A stretch of DNA of 64,000 nt from Butyriboletus loyo (Eukaryota > Basidiomycota > Agaricomycetes > Boletales > Boletaceae): contig JBBPSI010000072.1 of the NCBI GenBank assembly GCA_038093515.1, positions 1 to 64,000 of the forward strand. Reading direction: 5' to 3'. Position 1 is the stretch's first letter. Each line of letters starts with the position of its first letter. The position numbers and the translations under genes were made by a program. Below the pieces are notes generated by a model. That model was not told the DNA's origin. It made no database searches and saw only the letters and a list, made by a program, of their open reading frames with translations. Shown here piece after piece: positions 23,686 through 35,787 of this stretch.

Positions 23686-24315
23686 ACAACGATGGAGTAC
23701 CTCAGGCACAGAACGATTTGGAGGGGAAACTGCTGTAATTGTTTATCATCGTGACAATGCTCACCGTCGTGTACTGTATTGAATCGAAATGTATGGAATG
23801 TTGAATGTTACAGTGCTCCAAAGACGCGAATCACTGTGAACAGTACTCCGAGTGTTTTGGGGCATCGAGACCGAGACCTCTGTTCCAGTTTAGACTGAAA
23901 GACATTTGCACGCATGAATGCTGCTTACAGCGATGAAAATGAAGCAGTGTATCAGGCAAACATCATGGGGGGAATTGATGAATCCGTCGCTGAGATTCGC
24001 GCCGAGCGCTAGTGCGACAGAATGTAACGACAAGAATGCCAGCTGCCGTTCGCCCCCTGTATCATGTCACCAGAAACCATACACGTGAGCATGGCATGCC
24101 CGACGTAGCCAGCATGGGCTGGTTCATGACCAGCACTGCCACCTCACCTCCTGAGATAGGTGTCCGTGAGATAAATTATTTATCTACTTATTTATTTACT
24201 TACAGTAAATAATAATCTTATTATGGAATGATATGTGTCGCTTGCAACTGGAACCATGTGATTGGCTCACGCATCCGCTGTTAATGGCCTTGATCGTATT
24301 CGCATCCTCGACGAG
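23686..24315. other. Intergenic region, nothing recognised
   Basis: It contains a TTTATTTACTTAC-type AT-rich stretch near 24178-24220 upstream of SDH4 but no recognisable gene or repeat. Confidence 0.5.
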
Positions 24316-25058
24316 ATGTCCGTATCGTTTTTGTTACGCTCAACAATTCCCAGAACATTTGCTTCTACCACTGGCCGCAATTTTTTGCGGTCGGCGCTCC
24401 AGGGTATGCTTTTTGCAATCTCTCACAATAAGGATGACCGCCATCCGTGGTTTCAGTGAGGCGTGCCGCCAGCTCGTCAGCCCAATACGTTCCTGGTGGA
24501 CGTAAGCTCAGCACCGTTATCTCATTCAACCTCATGTCTTCACCTTCACCCATCATCGCTTTCAGCAATCTACAAGGGAACCGTCAATGACCCGACAATA
24601 TTCCCTCCTCCCTCAAAGACTCACGGCTCCTATCACTGGGCGTTCGAGCGCCTTTTGTCCGCGACATTGCTGCCCATGACTGCAGCAGCATTTGCAACGT
24701 CTGGCACAGCTTACCCCGTCCTTGATGGTCTCCTGGGTATCTCACTCGTGATGCACAGTCACATCGGCGTAGGCAACATCATGCATTGTTTTAGGCACTC
24801 TACATTGTTAACTTCTCGGTGTGTAGTTTGATGCCATACTCGTCGACTATCTCCATGAGCGCAAGTTCCCCGTTTTTGGTCCTTTGACGACGTGGACGCT
24901 CAGGGCTGCGACTGTCGGCGTTTTGGTCGGCGTTTACCAGTTCAACACAAATGACATCGGTGAGTCTTCCTTTGCTGTTTTGATGCCGTGTGAGCTTTTG
25001 GGAACTGAGTCTTGAACTAGGTCTGACCGAGTTAATCACTAAGGTTTGGACTGCATAG
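24316..25058 (+). CDS. SDH4: Succinate dehydrogenase membrane anchor subunit (cytochrome b small subunit)
   Basis: Exons 24316-24403, 24457-24501, 24566-24768, 24827-24959 and 25021-25058 give 168 aa. A mitochondrial presequence (MSVSFLLRSTIPRTFASTTGR) is followed by KGTVNDPTIFPPPSKTHGSYHW and WAFERLLSATLLP. A first membrane helix precedes HSHIGFDAILVDY, which carries the heme-ligating His and the Asp-Tyr near the ubiquinone site. Last come the helix TLRAATVGVLVGVYQFNTND and the end GLTELITKVWTA. It anchors complex II in the inner mitochondrial membrane. The gene looks intact although it sits between repeats. Confidence 0.92.
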
Positions 25059-25809
25059 GTCCCATGTACTCTTGGCTATCTGTGTTGAGGTCTTAGCCTT
25101 TACTTTGTCTCCAAGTAGCAACAGACATCACAACAACATAGTACTTTTCATCCCGTCTTCACAACTCTGGAAAAGAGTTCGGCAGCTACTCGCAATGCAG
25201 CCGTGTTGATGGCCACGTTGCCAATAACAACGTGTCATGGATGGGTCGGGCTGGTGCTTGGGCTTCACAGTGGTGCTGGCGTACGACTCGCCTCTCCGGA
25301 GTCGTTCATGAGTCAGATGGTGCATGATCAGAGGAAGCGAGTTCGTCTATTCCAGTGTCCAGGGTGGAGAACGTTCCTTGACAGATTTCGAACCCAACGA
25401 CGCATAGAACGAGATGTGGGGTGTGAAGCCAACGAAGCCTCAGGGAGTACGCTCAGGAGACGAGATTATCTTCATCAATAACTAGGAGGGACATCTGTCA
25501 CTGACATGAGTGCTATCGTAGAGCAGGTTCAGAAAGAACTCGGTAAGCCTCGACTCCCGTTCGGACGACTCGGGGCCGGGTTCGATTAATTGATGTATAC
25601 TGAAACTGCATTTGCGATCATACCACTTCCACGCCAAATTTCCCGACCGACCCGATGGATCTGTTTGTTCTTCTCGATGCCTCGACCGAGGCACTGTGCT
25701 TGGGTCGGAGTAAAATCCTGGCCAACACGACTCCGATCCGTTCTCGAGGTCCGAGCCGCAGAAGCAGAGACCGTGGATTTGCTTTAATCCATCCATACTT
25801 CCTTCTGTC
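25059..25809 (+). other. Intergenic region with a short DUF3638-gene fragment
   Basis: At 25139-25199 the sequence CCCGTCTTCACAACTCT...AAAAGAGTTCGGCAGC matches 27859-27918 of the dead DUF6606/DUF3638 copy almost base for base, so a scrap of that gene's 3' part lies here too. The remaining frames up to 25809 resemble nothing I know. Confidence 0.6.
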
Positions 25810-26826
25810 GCGATATCCTGGGCACCTCATCTTTCGCTGCAGAAAATCATAGTTTCAGAGGGTATACGTGGACCAATTTCGGATTCTCAGCTGAAGAGGC
25901 CACAGGGGGTATACGTACGAAGCGCATGTGAACGTGCGTGCAGTGGATTCGGATATGCCTAGGTTCGATACATTGTTGGTGATGGAGATTGAGGGCACAC
26001 GTTCGCAAGCGGTGCTAAAGATGAAGCTTGGACCTTGTAACATTGTCATACTTGAAAGGTTCTGAATCGCCAACAACGATTCTCGAGGTGTTAGACCAAG
26101 GTGGACTCCAACCTCAGTCGTTGAATGCTACCTCGTTTGTGTCTATGATCACGGAGATAATAGAAGGGACCAGGATGGGACGATCGGTACACGTACGTCT
26201 ACCCTCCTAGCATCTAACATCGATTTCCGATCTTTTCTCGCTAGTGTTCACCATATTCTTTATCGCGTGGTCGACCGCACTACGCAGAAACCTGGGCCTG
26301 TCAAACGGCTGTTATTCGCCGCCAAGAGCTTGTCACGCTCGGGAAACACAGCCCAGTACGTCCAGGTGATATCGATGCGCTGGCTCCGCTGTGCGAGTTT
26401 TTGACACCGGCAACGAACACGACGCGGAATCTCGAACGCGAAGCAGTGGTGGAGGCGGTGACGCGAGGGGCGGAGCAGTGGAGGAACTCGGGAGGGCACC
26501 CTAGAGGATCATCAAGTTCCACCAGACCAGGCAAGATCATGAGGGGTGGTGGCTATGTAGTAAAAGGGTTCGTCATTGACCTTCACTGTGCCGTGTCTTG
26601 AGGTAATTGCTGAACTTGAACGTTATCGTTCTCACACGTGTTGCCAGCTGGTTCTTGGGTGGTGTTACCCTATTCATCTTCATTCCCTGGTCCTAGATGG
26701 TCATCTCTAAGAGTTCATCAGCGGTGTCCAAGCCGCTTGTTTCCTAGTACTGCTTGCCAAACCTGGGGAAGCCAAATGAGGAAGCCGAGCTGAAACTGCC
26801 TCGCTTGTTGTCTCCCGAACACCACC
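25810..26826. repeat. Copy B of the dispersed upstream segment (inverted relative to copy A)
   Basis: Reverse complement of about 5797-6862: GCGATATCCTGGGCACCTCATCTTTCGCT near 25812-25840 pairs with the stretch at 6825-6853, and the match continues to the ATG at 26827. It contains the same promoter-proximal sequence as the intact gene, so the dead paralogue carried its promoter along. Confidence 0.75.
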
Positions 26827-28540
26827 ATGTCGACGACGTCTACTACTGATGCTGACTCCGATCTTGAAACGACTAGTTCACCGGCATTCGCCTATAGACC
26901 TACGCCGTATGATTATGCTGTCACACATGTGTTTCTTCCTGTTGAGTTTCCCGAGCGGTGTGGCGATAACCCAGAGATGGATCTTTCACTAGCTCGTGGA
27001 GTGTGCGCTGCCGCCCATGCTTATACTACACACGTCAATGGAACCCTCGAGCTGCAGTGGCGTCGCATCACAAAGATGCTAGACAACTTGCAAGAATCCG
27101 TCCAGTCCGAGGGCCTGGATAAAGGCCACGTCATCTCCCAGCTGCACGAAATGCAAACGGGAGGTACGCTGACAAGTTCTTTATTGATTTTATACTAAAA
27201 ATATATAGATATCCTCGTGTTTCTTGTCCGACCTCGACGTACTGCGATTGTCCTCACGAAGCGCGAAAATTGCACGCTGTTTGAGTCGTTCGGGGTGCCC
27301 CCAAGTGGTGATGCTGCGTATCCCAGGTCGGCTGCCGAGATGCCCAACGAGGTGTTTGACGATTGGCAAAAACGATCCGAACACCCGCATCGCTACTGCC
27401 GACGTTTTATGCTGGACAATACACGAGACGTGGACCGACATTCAGCAGCGGGCTCCCTACTGGGCACAACAAGGCATGAGTCATAAATCGAGATCCTCCG
27501 CTTGGTCTCGGATTTGCAGTAATGAGCTCGGGCCAGATGAGCTGTCGGATGCATGGCTTCAGCCAGAAGTCAAATCGCTGGCCGATCACTACGCACCCTT
27601 CGAAATTGAAAACGCGTCGCGTACTTTGTCGACGCTGGATCCCCAAATCCGCCAACGGTGCAAAACTCTTGGAGTCGCTTCCCAGTGCACAGATAGAAGA
27701 GGAACAAGAATGGGAGGTGAACCGCGAGCGGGAGCGCGAACGAGAAGTGGAGGGACTGCCTCCCGAGGCAGAACTGGCGAAACATTACCTTCATCCGGAC
27801 GTCGTCGAATTCGTGAAGACCGGTGTTATCCCTTCGTTGCACATGAGCAGTGCTTTTCACCCCGTCTTCACAACTCTCGAAAAGAGTTCGGCAGCCACTC
27901 GCGATGCAGATGTCTAGAATCCATCTATCTTGGCTACAGCGGATTTCTGCAGGACGATCAACCCCGAGTCCACTCGAGGTACCATGGATCAATATCTTAT
28001 CTTCGACCTGTCCAGTGGATTCTCTCTTATAACAACCTGAAGGACCGGGACCAACTACTCGTTTTGCTGAGCCCATTCGAGGCTGCCCACTTGATGCCAG
28101 ATATCAGGGCTAGCGAATATGTTCATCTTCATGTGAATGCACCACACACATCGCAGAGAATGAAATCATCCGACGATCTCAGCCTTTACTCTATCTCTCC
28201 CCTTCCCTCCGACTGGACACTACCTTGGGCCCTGATCGACCAGCTGAACGTGTTCGCTGGTCAGCTGTATCTCAGAGATTATCAATCGTACCTCCGGCTA
28301 TGTCGCTTCCTCGACATGCCTACGAAGGATACGCCAAATGATACATCAGTCAGTTGGAATCTGTTCAACATCCCTGAGAGTTTCGTAGAAGACGAAATCA
28401 GGTTTTCAGGTCACCGCTGCCGTCCGTGTCGGCACTATTTGACATTCGGAACAGAGGGAAACCCTTCCCACAGACACACGTGGACAAAATTCTTCGAGGT
28501 CAGCAATTAACAGAGAAAGACTTAAAGCAGCCAACGCCAG
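26827..28540 (+). pseudogene. Inverted, internally deleted copy of the DUF6606/DUF3638 gene
   Basis: Exon 1 (26827 to about 27167, MSTTSTTDADSD...) and the first intron, with the same donor and acceptor, match the gene at 5796. Exon 2 matches as far as PNEVFDD (about 27363). Directly after this, out of frame, comes sequence typical of the C-terminal end of this family: ATADVLCWTIHETW, ELGPDELSDAWLQPE, HYLHPDVVEFVKTGVIPS, PVQWILSYNN, LNVFAGQLYLRDYQ, and finally PQTHVDKILRGQQLTEKDL near 28475-28530. At least two further frameshifts (about 27680 and 27920-28000) and a stop after ATRDADV (27915) break it. A deletion of most of the gene thus joined its two ends. The C-terminal assignment rests on knowledge of the family, because the intact gene's 3' end lies outside the window. 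Confidence 0.82.
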
Positions 28541-30848
28541 TTGTGTCTGGTCACAACACGCCTACATTGGCAACAACGTCTATGTGCTGATTGACGATAA
28601 GCTGCTCGTGAATGGTGAGTTTTTGATAGCTAAATGTTGGCAGAGGATTCATCTTCTCTTTTGCGGCCTTGCCCATGCCTATGATTTACGGAAAGAAGTT
28701 CAGTGTACATTCTCGTACGATCCGTCACCATGTAGACGAGACACCTCATGTAATGTCGATTGACTTGGTGGGTTTCATGACTTTCGTTGCTTCAACAGTC
28801 CCATAGGACGATTGTATAAAAGAGAAAATCATTGAGTTCATCCGACTCCAGAGTCTGACCCGCCGAATTATCACCCCGAACTTATATCACAGGCGAATGT
28901 AAATCTCATGATGGCAACTGACTCAAAGACAAGTATGCGGACGTCCCATGATCTCCCCGCCCTCCTTCGCATTGTCGAAGGAGTTGGGAAACCTTACTGC
29001 TGACACAACTTTCACGGATTTCGTGTCAATCTCAACGAGCACACATGTCTAGTCCAACTGGTGTTTCAAGTGGATCAGAAGAGCAATGCAGCAATGCGAC
29101 GACTGCTCTCATAATGCCACCACTTAACTCCACAGCCTCCACTTCTACCAGTCTGTGATATTACGATGGTCAGGTCGATTCTAGTCTCCTATTTGACCTC
29201 ATCCCTCTCATTTCAGCCGCTTAGATTTTTGCTCGTGTTGTCCCTAAAAGGTCCCTTCCTCTACATTGCGACTTCGGCTCGACTTGTCCTTGGCTATGGG
29301 TTACGGAAACTTATAGGTAGGAGTAAATTTGATGTTTCTCACCCTGTCGACCTGTGCCACTCATGAGGAGTTGAAAGAGGGTAGTGTGGGTGCACTCAGC
29401 ATTGGAGGGACCGGCCATGTTCGCTTCGTCGACAGGGGTGATGTCCAATCTTCTGTTGAAACCGGCAAACCTGCTCCTTCGTGTGCTACTCAAGGTGTCG
29501 ATGTTTCCTCCATCTAGGGAAGCGCGGGATACGTCTGCACAGCAGGGTGACTTTCATTCTTCCTAACTGTCATCCAGATCGTCGTCTAAATCATCATCAT
29601 TGTCGAGAACATCGTGTTCAAATATTCATTTGATGGAACAGGTCGCCATATATTTGGCTTGAACATCGTGATCAGGCTCCACATTGAACCGGAAATAGGC
29701 AGAAAAGCGATGATACTCTCTGGTTGCACGCAATGGATGCCCGTTGTGTGGTGGGTTAGTGTTGACAAGATAGAAAGCGTTGGTAGTGTCTGGTGCCAAG
29801 AAAAAGATACTCGCGTATGACACTAGATGTGATTCATTTTTCCCTCCTGCTAGATTCGAGTACTTGTGATTCTGACTGTTGTTCGATTTTCAAGTTCGAG
29901 GTAATGGAGACGTCTCCGGGCGAGGCAGCATAGATCCCTTGGAATTTTGGGCATTGTTGTCCCAAGTTACCTTCCCAGTGGCATCTGTGAGCGTGAGGAA
30001 TGTGTTCAGATAGTAAACTCAAGAGATGGTTGGGAGGGGCATTTGTGCAATAGCGAGGGATAGTAAGAGAGAGCATGCTGACGAGGTTTAATACGACGGA
30101 GTAGTATGTCTGTTTCACCTTCTCGCTTCTATTATGGTCATTCAGAGAATTTACTCTCTTTTTCCCGCTAGGTAAGGAGCATGGTCGACCCTCCACCCTG
30201 CCTCCGGTCCAGCTATGATGGAGACTGGCAGCATCCGTAAAGACTGTTCAGTAGAACTCCAAGGGCTCAGATTTGGCAAGAAAAAAAACCCTGCTGGGAC
30301 CATCTCTCGGCTTGCAAGTATCTCCTTGGTGAAGCAATAACATGATCATATCCTACAGGGTGTGGGGTCGAAGGCGATAGTGGCACAGGGCTTGCTACAT
30401 CCTGATCTCCATCTCAATACTTGATATCTGACCACTAAATCTTCGAGCCCGTTTTCTGTAAGAACCACGTGTATAGTATCGGGGATCACAAGACTTTTCC
30501 ATCAGTAACAACTTGGTGCTCACCGTACGTATATACTACGGCGGATATAGTGAAAACAGTGGTTACACTATATGAAAGTTAAGTAATGTGGGAATTATCC
30601 GAATAATGGCAGACTGACCGCGTTTGGTTAGACCACCTCATGCTCCAGAGAGTGCACGTTGTCTCATATTCTGGGAACGTCCCCGCCGGTGACCCCATTT
30701 TGGCCGCTCCCTCGACGGGCGGGCGGCTACGTCAGGTTCCGACCGTTGTATGTATCCCCGTGAGGGGTTGGGCAGTCTAGTAGTTTTGCATCAAACCTTG
30801 CCGGAATGGCCCATCAACCGGATATAGGCGATTACCCCCCCCTCCCCG
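28541..30848. other. Intergenic region, no supported gene
   Basis: A short minus-strand frame (29823-29626) with a plausible amino-acid composition and a TATAAAAGAG near 28815 are the only coding-like hints; neither connects to a gene. Otherwise low-information sequence. Confidence 0.45.
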
Positions 30849-30856
30849 TATAAAAG
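30849..30856 (+). promoter_or_regulatory. TATA box of the TenA-beta-trefoil gene
   Basis: TATAAAAG at 30849-30856 lies 27 bp before the ATG at 30883, a short 5' leader. It follows a C-rich run (CCCCCCCCTCCCC, near 30835). Confidence 0.6.
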
Positions 30857-30882
30857 GCACTCTCCTAGTTCGATATTTCATA

Positions 30883-32616
30883 ATGGCCTTCGCAGAGTTT
30901 GCCACAGTGCCCTTGCGGTTCGGTCTGCACAGCCGCATTGCGCTGGCGCTTGCCCATGCAACCGTTGATTCACAGTATGCACCCTTCTCTTTCATATATC
31001 AGGCTATGTCCTACTAACGTCTGCAGGACCCAACAGAAAATTGCGGCTTTCAGGTCCAGAGTACAAGGCAATGCCCCGCATGATTATGTCCAAGACCTCA
31101 TCAATGAATCCCCAACCGTCTGGAGTGAATTGACGGATCACCCATTCCCTCGTGATCTGGCCAAGGGTTCAGCACCTCTAAACGGCTTTCGGCACTATAT
31201 GATCGTGAGTGGGGCAGCATGGGTTTCTCGTCGTCTTGTCTCAACCCCCACACACAGCAAGATGGCTCATACCTAGAGTATTACTATAGGGTGAACATGG
31301 AAGCCGTCGGTAAATCGGGGACTTTCGAGGAGGTCACAGAGTTCGTGAAGAAACTCTCTAGCAGCCTTCAGTATGTCACAGACTCCCGAGATAACTGTAC
31401 AAAAATGCTTGGGATTCCAACGGCCGACGTCGCGAGGGAGCCAAAGTCGCAACAGCTCCATAATTCTATTCAGCTTTACGAGGATGTTCTCAAGAATGGT
31501 GATTGGCTCGGGTATGTCCCGCGATTGGTTTCGTTGCTCGGCATTGACTAACCTATGAATGTCCACTCAATTTTCAGTATACACATCGTTCTTCTGCCTT
31601 GCATCTTGGTAAGTGGTAGTGGAGTTTGTATCAATAACACTGCTGACATCCTTCAGGGATACCACACCATTGCCAGCACACTGTTGAAGGATCCGGGGAC
31701 CGTTAGGAGTAAGTGTTCCTTCTAAGTACGTCAGGGAAAGAATGATTGATTGACCCATCTACTAGACACACCATACTTTCCTTTGTGGGTTCGGGCAAAT
31801 GCGAGTGGGGGCTCGGCCACAAGATATCGAAGTATGAAATTTCTACGAATTCAATCTACGTAGTGCTGAGTATTTCATGACATCAGCGTTCATCAACAGC
31901 CATATCGGAAATCTCTCAGAGAACGTGAGAAGGAGGAGGTGGAAAGGTTGGGTCGAGAACTTCAAGAAGGCATGCGGAACTGAGAAGGCCTTCTTTGGCC
32001 TTGCGGGTTCCAATGTGTATTCGGCTTACAACATTGTAGGCGACAGGAAGTACAAGATCCGTAGCTACCGCACAGGTAATCCCTACCTCGTTGCGAGTGA
32101 ATCCTCGATCATCACTCAAGCGAATGACCCTGGGGATTCCGGGATAGTTCGTGGCGGGCTCGCTCTTCCACCCTCGCAGTGATGCTAACTCTGACTAACA
32201 GTGGAATGTCACAAATGGCGCTGATGGATATACTATCCAGAACGATCACAAATTCCTCGGTGCTTCCACTGGAATGATGATTCAACCAGTTTATGAAGTC
32301 GATGTCTCAGAAGTGAAGCATCAATGGTCGATCAACCCTGTTGAAGTCCATGGTACAAAGGAGTCGTATCAGGCATATCAGTAAGCAAATATCCACTCTC
32401 TCGTGTTGCAGCTAATTGTTGTTCCTGGTAGGTTGTTCATCCCAGGAAGGTTGCAATTAGTGCTTGATGCCGGTAGCAATGTGAACAATCCGAAGGTACG
32501 AGCGACTGGTCAATAGTGTGTGGTTTGCCACTCACTGAAGCCACCTTTTGTAGGCGTTCGTGACGGACAACTCTCAGATCTCTAGTCAGTTATGGCTGCT
32601 TGAACCAGTGGCTTGA
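30883..32616 (+). CDS. TenA/THI-4 domain fused to a ricin-B-type beta-trefoil
   Basis: Ten exons join without a break: 30883-30974, 31027-31204, 31258-31511, 31578-31608, 31657-31708, 31766-31831, 31887-32146, 32202-32380, 32432-32495 and 32554-32616, giving 412 aa. Residues about 45-265 form a TenA/heme-oxygenase-like helical domain (WSELTDHPFPRDLAKG, FRHYMIQDGSYLEYYYR, HIVLLPCILGYHTIAS, WKGWVENFKKAC, EKAFFGLA). TenA proteins hydrolyse or salvage thiamine breakdown products; the active-site Cys is not obvious here. From about residue 270 a beta-trefoil follows with three W cores (GIWNV, KHQWSI, SQLWLL). Exon 31887-32146 encodes the end of one domain and the start of the other, so the fusion is real and not a splice guess. 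There is no signal peptide. Confidence 0.82.
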
Positions 32617-35600
32617 AGGGTTAGGACCGACACTGAAGCGAGCGTGTATATTAGTTTGTCACAATGACTCGTGACGAGATCAACATATTTTGTGCTTACT
32701 CGTCATTGCAAACATTTTGCCTCTCGACCACGACTGGGCGAACCTACTTCGGACTTGCTTTGGACTTGGTGATTGGGGAGTAGTTTTCAGGTCCCGTCAT
32801 CGCCTCTTAGAACTACCTGTTCCATATATCGCCTCAGGCTGGAGTCATCCAAACTCTCAGTCCTCCGGGATTCAATGCTACATATTGGTGAGGTGGCTGT
32901 TGGCTCCAGAGTTTGACGAAGGTGAGGGTATATGCTACGGGAATATCTCTTGGTTTGTTCTGGTGAGTGAATCAATGCGGAGCTGAGAGCTTATGGAATT
33001 TGCCCAGGTGGGTCAGTGTATCACTCCAACCCTATGTCATCGTAATAAGAACCAGGTCACGATCTTGCATCACACCCAATAAGTCGCACACTGCCATCCG
33101 TACCAGCTCGGAGGTAAATCAGAAATAAGTTACTCGGATCAGAATTCAGATTTGCAGGAATGAAGGCATACAACGAAACGAGGAAGCTCGCTCACACCAC
33201 GGAATCACTTACACCACTGATACATGCCTTTTGTTTCTTGTGATGAGAGATCCTGGACTTCCAGGTTGCACAGAGTGGGTACCCATTCTTACTTATCACG
33301 GGTAATGTCGAGCGGGTGACAACTTACGAGTTGTTCTAGACGCCATGTCGCGATGAGCAACCGTGATCACTGTTGAATGATCCTCAAACTTCGATGTGGG
33401 ATAACCCTCACTGTCAGTGTTTGACTGTGCGATTCTGACTTGTAAGGCCCCCTACTAGTAGGTAAACCAAAGAGCAGAAGTGTCAGGATCGCTAGAGATC
33501 GTAAATCGACACTAACACTCAATGTATTGATGGCTAGAACAGAACAACTAAGTAATGAGGATCAATGAAATAAGAAAATTGTACCTAGAACAGAACAGCA
33601 CAACATTTAGGAGAAAGGGAAAATCATGAGAAAGAAATCGTAATATATGGTAGATTATTAAGAAAGACTCAGGAGGTCCGTCAGCACATGAGCCTCAGGG
33701 GCTAAGATCATGACAAGAAGGAAGTCCCAGGGTCGTTCATGCTCAGGCTTTGTTCACTATCAAGTCAGCCTGAGGTGATGACGATTGACAATAAATTTGT
33801 TTTCCTGGCAGGACAGAAAGTCGACTAGTCACCGTTCACAAAATGTCACAATCCCGAAACCTTGCACTGGCGAAAGATGTGGATGTGGATCGGCCAAACA
33901 TAGACATAGTCGAGTCCCTGCGAACATACAAACAAGGATTATGGGTTTGAGTGACAACACGTTTCTCGAGTTGCACGACCAAAAATAAAGCATTCTGCCC
34001 CAGGACAAATTGTTGGGGAGTAAGAAAGGACGTATAAAGGCTCAGGGACGCAGTGAAGGGCTTGAGCTAACATACGAGTGCTTCACCTACATACATCCAG
34101 GTATGTCTTTGCAGTTTTCACTATGCTATACCCTTGCCTGCTCGACACTTTCTGCCCATCCTACCAAGTAAACCTTCCAAGGAGTACTGGAGTAGCAACT
34201 GGACCACTGCAATGGTTACTATTAGAGTCATGTAGACCAAACAAATACATGCTACATTCGGCCGAACATACGGCTGATAAGATAATCAATAAAGATTACT
34301 ATTGACTCAATAAGAAAATATAATTCAGTAAAACTTGTATATTAGAAGAATCGTATCATAGGAGATAGAATAATTATCCTGCTCCTGATCTCTCACATCC
34401 TTTTCGTGTGCGTGATCACTCAGTAAACACTCTGCTCCATTTCCACAGTTACTGCTCGGGATTGGGTTATCTGGGTTAGGGTTATGACTTTTCACATTCC
34501 CAACCTGGCCACAGCACCAATGCAAGCGGCCAGATCTAAAAGTAAGTGAACCACACCTACGTATACGACAGGTGAGCTAGCAATGTTTGGGGGTGTGGTG
34601 GAAAAGTTGGTCATATGAGCCGACACCCAAGGGCAGGGTGTAAATATGATTATGAGAATTTTCGTTACCATACCCACCTGCAAGTTGTAGGATAATTTTG
34701 CAAGCAGGTAAAAAATAAGCATACGAGGCAGATGCCAGAGTGCCATCCAAAGGTTCTATTAGTCCCGGCCCGACTATATACTGCACAATAATCTTCGGGA
34801 TAAAAAAAAACTTACAATGGGGTCAGTTCTAACTTCTTGGGTTATAATAGGTCCTGCAGTGACAGAACCATCACTTTGATGATCAAGACGGCGATCGAAA
34901 ACGTCGGCAACGAACTGCACATCAATCCGAGACAGTCGCTGGTCCTGATGGTAGCCGAGTGTAGCCGCCGAGTGGTGCTGACTGATGTTGGGGGTTCTGA
35001 CCACTAACCGTTTCACTGATCCGGACCAGTCTGTAGCACTCGGCTACACTCGGCTATCATCAGGAACCAGTAACTGTTTTATTGATCAGCCTCAGGTGAG
35101 TCGGCTGACAATCGAGTGTCCTGCTCTCAGCTCGGAGGTTCAGTATCGCGAGTGTGTTTGGTGTCGTTGGCAGAGTGCTTAGCAATACTAATCATTCGGA
35201 TAGTCGGTTGGTTATTCCTGTACCCATGGGCCATCGGGGTACAGGTTTATGGCGAAACATATGAGTCGTGTAGATGGATACCATGCCACGAGGCTGCTCA
35301 TCCGATGTCATCAATGCTGAAACGTTGACCATTTGGTGTGTATCACTAGTTACGTCTGTTATCGCCACGTATCTGCTGGCACTCGGCTCTCTTGCAGGTC
35401 ATCTCAGCTTGTTGTGTGACTCATGTGCTCAGGCTGAAACTTGAAGTGGTATGCTACCAGTCAGCACCAGTCAGCAACTTTCACGCTACCAGCGGGTAGA
35501 GCCTACTAGCGAAAGGTTGGTACATACATTACATAAGTCGGCAACCCACGGAAAACCAGAGTTGATTGATCTAAGGTACTTCAAATCTTCCGACAAGTCC

Positions 35601-35787
35601 TACTATCACTTACGTAGTGGTACAGGATGAGGCTCTGCCACTCCGGGTAACAAATCCATTTAGCGAGCCCGTCATATGTATAGGGAGACGAACTTCCAGG
35701 GCGCGAGCCGAACGCTATTTCCGCCATTCTCGATCGTTAAAATACTTGTTCTTCTCCACAGTCTTGAATCCCCCCCCACGGAGTCCA
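32617..35787. other. Long intergenic region, AT-rich in part
   Basis: No recognisable gene. A 14-bp unit CTAGAACAGAACA(A/G) occurs twice (about 33534 and 33585). From about 33500 to 34800 the sequence is AT-rich and repeat-like, with AATAAAG-type signals near 33985 and 34290, but no long terminal repeat ends or target duplications could be confirmed. A foldback lies at 34919-35088. Confidence 0.5.
34919..35088. repeat. Imperfect foldback (MITE-like inverted repeat)
   Basis: The left arm (about 34919-34974, core CTGATGGTAGCCGAGTGTAG) pairs with the right arm (about 35037-35088, core CTACACTCGGCTATCATCAG) around a loop of about 62 bp. Outer parts (CATCAAT..ACAGT / ACTGT..ATTGATC) also pair imperfectly. 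No target duplication was identified. Confidence 0.7.

Noticed and set aside
27224..28510. A 428-codon plus-strand frame that looks like an intact gene
   Set aside because: It starts in the wrong frame of the DUF6606 N-terminal exon and crosses frameshifts relative to the family; it is a chance read-through of a pseudogene.
33520..34310. A further LTR retrotransposon suggested by AT-rich sequence and AATAAAG signals
   Set aside because: No matching pair of ends and no target duplication could be found.
34455..34485. GGGTTAGGGTTATGAC, resembling telomeric TTAGGG repeats
   Set aside because: Only one to two imperfect units; no array, and functional genes lie on both sides. The CCCTAACCC-like spots near 47270 and 48708 belong to the Tc1 inverted repeats.
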